Shown here piece after piece: positions 62,860-64,000 of a stretch of DNA of 64,000 nt. The stretch spans positions 3,918,674 through 3,982,673 of the forward strand of contig NZ_CP030118.1 of NCBI RefSeq assembly GCF_006968745.1, given 5' to 3'. The notes under the pieces were generated by a model that was not told the origin of the DNA, made no database searches, and saw only the letters and a list, made by a program, of their open reading frames with translations. Source of the stretch: Brasilonema sennae CENA114 (GTDB lineage: Bacteria > Cyanobacteriota > Cyanobacteriia > Cyanobacteriales > Nostocaceae). Position numbers and translations under genes: made by a program. Each line of letters begins with the position of its first letter. Positions within the stretch are counted from its first letter, which is position 1.

Positions 62860-64000
62860 ATGGGTCATTTTCTGCTTGAAAGTGTTTGGTTAGTTCCTTG
62901 CTATGCTTTAATGGGGGGGCTTTTAGCTGTCCCTTGGTCTCCAGGAATCATTAAACGCACAGGACCAAGACCAGCAGGTTACATCAATTTGGTCATGACA
63001 TTTCTTGCGTTTGTTCATTCTGCTTCTGTATTACCAATCACCTGGAATCAAGCGCCATATGAGATATCTATACCTTGGCTGAGTACTGCTGGTTTAAATC
63101 TTTCTATTGATTTAGAAATCTCCTCTTTAAGTGTCGGCGCAATGGTTGTCATTACCGGCTTAAATTTGCTGGCACAAATTTTTGCTGTCGGCTACATGGA
63201 GATGGACTGGGGCTGGGCACGTTTTTACTCTCTGTTGGGATTGTTTGAAGCTGGGCTGTGCGCCCTTGCATTATGCAATTCTTTGTTTTTCAGTTACGTG
63301 ATTTTGGAAATCCTAACTTTAGGAACCTACTTATTGGTAGGACTTTGGTTTAGTCAGCCTTTAGTTGTCACAGGCGCTAGAGATGCTTTCTTAACCAAAC
63401 GGGTAGGAGATTTATTTCTGCTGATGGGAGTTCTGGCAATATGGTCACAAGCTGGAAGTTGGAACTACACCGATTTAGCAGAATGGGCGACTACTGCCAA
63501 TGTCAACCCAACCTTAATAACATTAACATGTCTGGCATTAATTGCAGGTCCAATGGGTAAGTGTGCCCAGTTTCCCTTGCATCTGTGGTTAGATGAAGCA
63601 ATGGAAGGACCTGTTCCCAGTACAATTTTACGGAATTCAGTCGTCGTTGCGAGTGGTGCTTGGGTGCTGATTAAACTGCAACCTGTTTTCAGTTTGTCAC
63701 CAATAGCAACTTCTGCAATGGTAGCTATCGGTGTTGTGACAGCAGTGGGTGGTTCTTTGATTGCGATCGCCCAAGTTGATATCAAACGCTGCTTATCATA
63801 CTCCGTCAGTACCTACATGGGTTTAGTGTTCATCGCCGTAGGAACACAACAAGACGAAGCAGCACTATTGTTAGTCCTCACCCACGCCTTAGCCTCAGCA
63901 CTCCTAGTCATGAGTACTGGTGCAATTGTTTGGAACAGCATCACTCAAGATGTCAGTCTTCTGGGGGGACTTTGGTCACGCCGCCCAGTTTCTGGACTAG
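62860..64000 (+). CDS. ndhF3: NDH-1 subunit NdhF of the CO2-uptake type (partial, 3' end outside window)
   Basis: 380 codons run to the right edge from ATG 62860, preceded by GAGAGGAG 5 nt upstream. The start HFLLESVWLVPCYALMGGLL followed by WSPGIIKRTGPRPAGYINLV is the CO2-uptake (NdhF3/NdhF4) type rather than the respiratory NdhF1. Proton-channel helices follow: GLNLLAQIFAVGYMEMDWGW, SYVILEILTLGTYLLVGLWF, GPMGKCAQFPLHLWLDEAMEGPVPSTI and DIKRCLSYSVSTYMGLVFIA, the latter two being Proton_antipo_M hallmarks. F3 is preferred over F4 from general resemblance only. ndhD3 and cupA would be expected beyond the edge. Confidence 0.8.
   Translation, partial: MGHFLLESVWLVPCYALMGGLLAVPWSPGIIKRTGPRPAGYINLVMTFLAFVHSASVLPITWNQAPYEISIPWLSTAGLNLSIDLEISSLSVGAMVVITGLNLLAQIFAVGYMEMDWGWARFYSLLGLFEAGLCALALCNSLFFSYVILEILTLGTYLLVGLWFSQPLVVTGARDAFLTKRVGDLFLLMGVLAIWSQAGSWNYTDLAEWATTANVNPTLITLTCLALIAGPMGKCAQFPLHLWLDEAMEGPVPSTILRNSVVVASGAWVLIKLQPVFSLSPIATSAMVAIGVVTAVGGSLIAIAQVDIKRCLSYSVSTYMGLVFIAVGTQQDEAALLLVLTHALASALLVMSTGAIVWNSITQDVSLLGGLWSRRPVSGL

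Noticed and set aside
1..64000. tRNA, rRNA and CRISPR arrays
   Set aside because: None seen by eye in the gaps; a covariance-model search would be needed to exclude a divergent tRNA.

Overview
The window looks like chromosomal DNA of a filamentous, Nostocales-type cyanobacterium. The reasons are frequent HIP1 octamers (GCGATCGC), tandem 7-mer repeats of the AATTCAAA/TTTTGAA type in many gaps, a CO2-uptake type NDH-1 gene (ndhF3/F4 type), a CruP-like carotenoid gene, the cyanobacterial CcdA/Ccs1 cytochrome c maturation pair, a 14-blade WD40 STAND NTPase, and fragments of caspase-like and filamentous haemagglutinin-like genes. The species cannot be named from sequence alone. No tRNA, rRNA or CRISPR array was seen.

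Region 1 (1-12.4 kb, all minus strand) is an exopolysaccharide island of the Wzx/Wzy type. Reading in transcription order it holds two GT4 glycosyltransferases, a Wzc-like tyrosine autokinase, a Wzy/O-antigen-ligase-like polymerase, an acyltransferase-3 membrane protein, another GT4, two paralogous GT2 enzymes and a Wzx-type flippase that runs off the left edge. Together they could assemble, modify, flip, polymerise and export a surface polysaccharide. Another GT4 (49.8 kb) and a LytR-CpsA-Psr protein (45.7 kb) lie elsewhere.

Region 2 (13-27.8 kb) is mixed housekeeping and accessory DNA: an M1 aminopeptidase with HEAT-like repeats, a DUF3352 protein, a methyltransferase, a PrsW-type membrane protease, a hicBA toxin-antitoxin pair, a tandem 6-PTPS/QueD fusion, an FHA-PrsW fusion bracketed by a 24-bp inverted repeat, a J-domain protein, a decayed cysK next to an Rrf2 regulator, YciI, the SRP RNA gene, a phasin-like protein and queF.

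Region 3 (27.9-38.4 kb) is plastic. It has a 0.9-kb terminal-inverted-repeat element loaded with GC-rich repeats, an RTX-like protein, the 1190-aa WD40 NTPase, two broken pieces of a second queF, a hexapeptide acetyltransferase, and a haemagglutinin-like gene that is 5'-truncated and frameshifted at a G7 tract.

Region 4 (38.4-52 kb) holds ccs1-ccdA, a cupin, fragments of a pheophorbide-a-oxygenase-like gene and of tnpB, a divergent tonB / exbB-exbD energy-transduction locus, an LCP protein, an SDR oxidoreductase and the isolated GT4, separated by long repeat-rich gaps.

Region 5 (52-64 kb) holds a 170-bp MITE, a small membrane protein, a caspase-like remnant, gamma-glutamyltransferase, the CruP-like flavoprotein, a long inverted-repeat element, a lipoprotein acylase of the penicillin/AHL acylase family, another nested TIR element, and the 5' part of ndhF.

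The most notable structure that gene calls do not explain is a family of three non-coding elements with termini AGATCTTGCACC and characteristic internal palindromes (27.96, 52.36 and 62.06 kb). Two of them have taken up blocks of GC-rich dispersed repeat.
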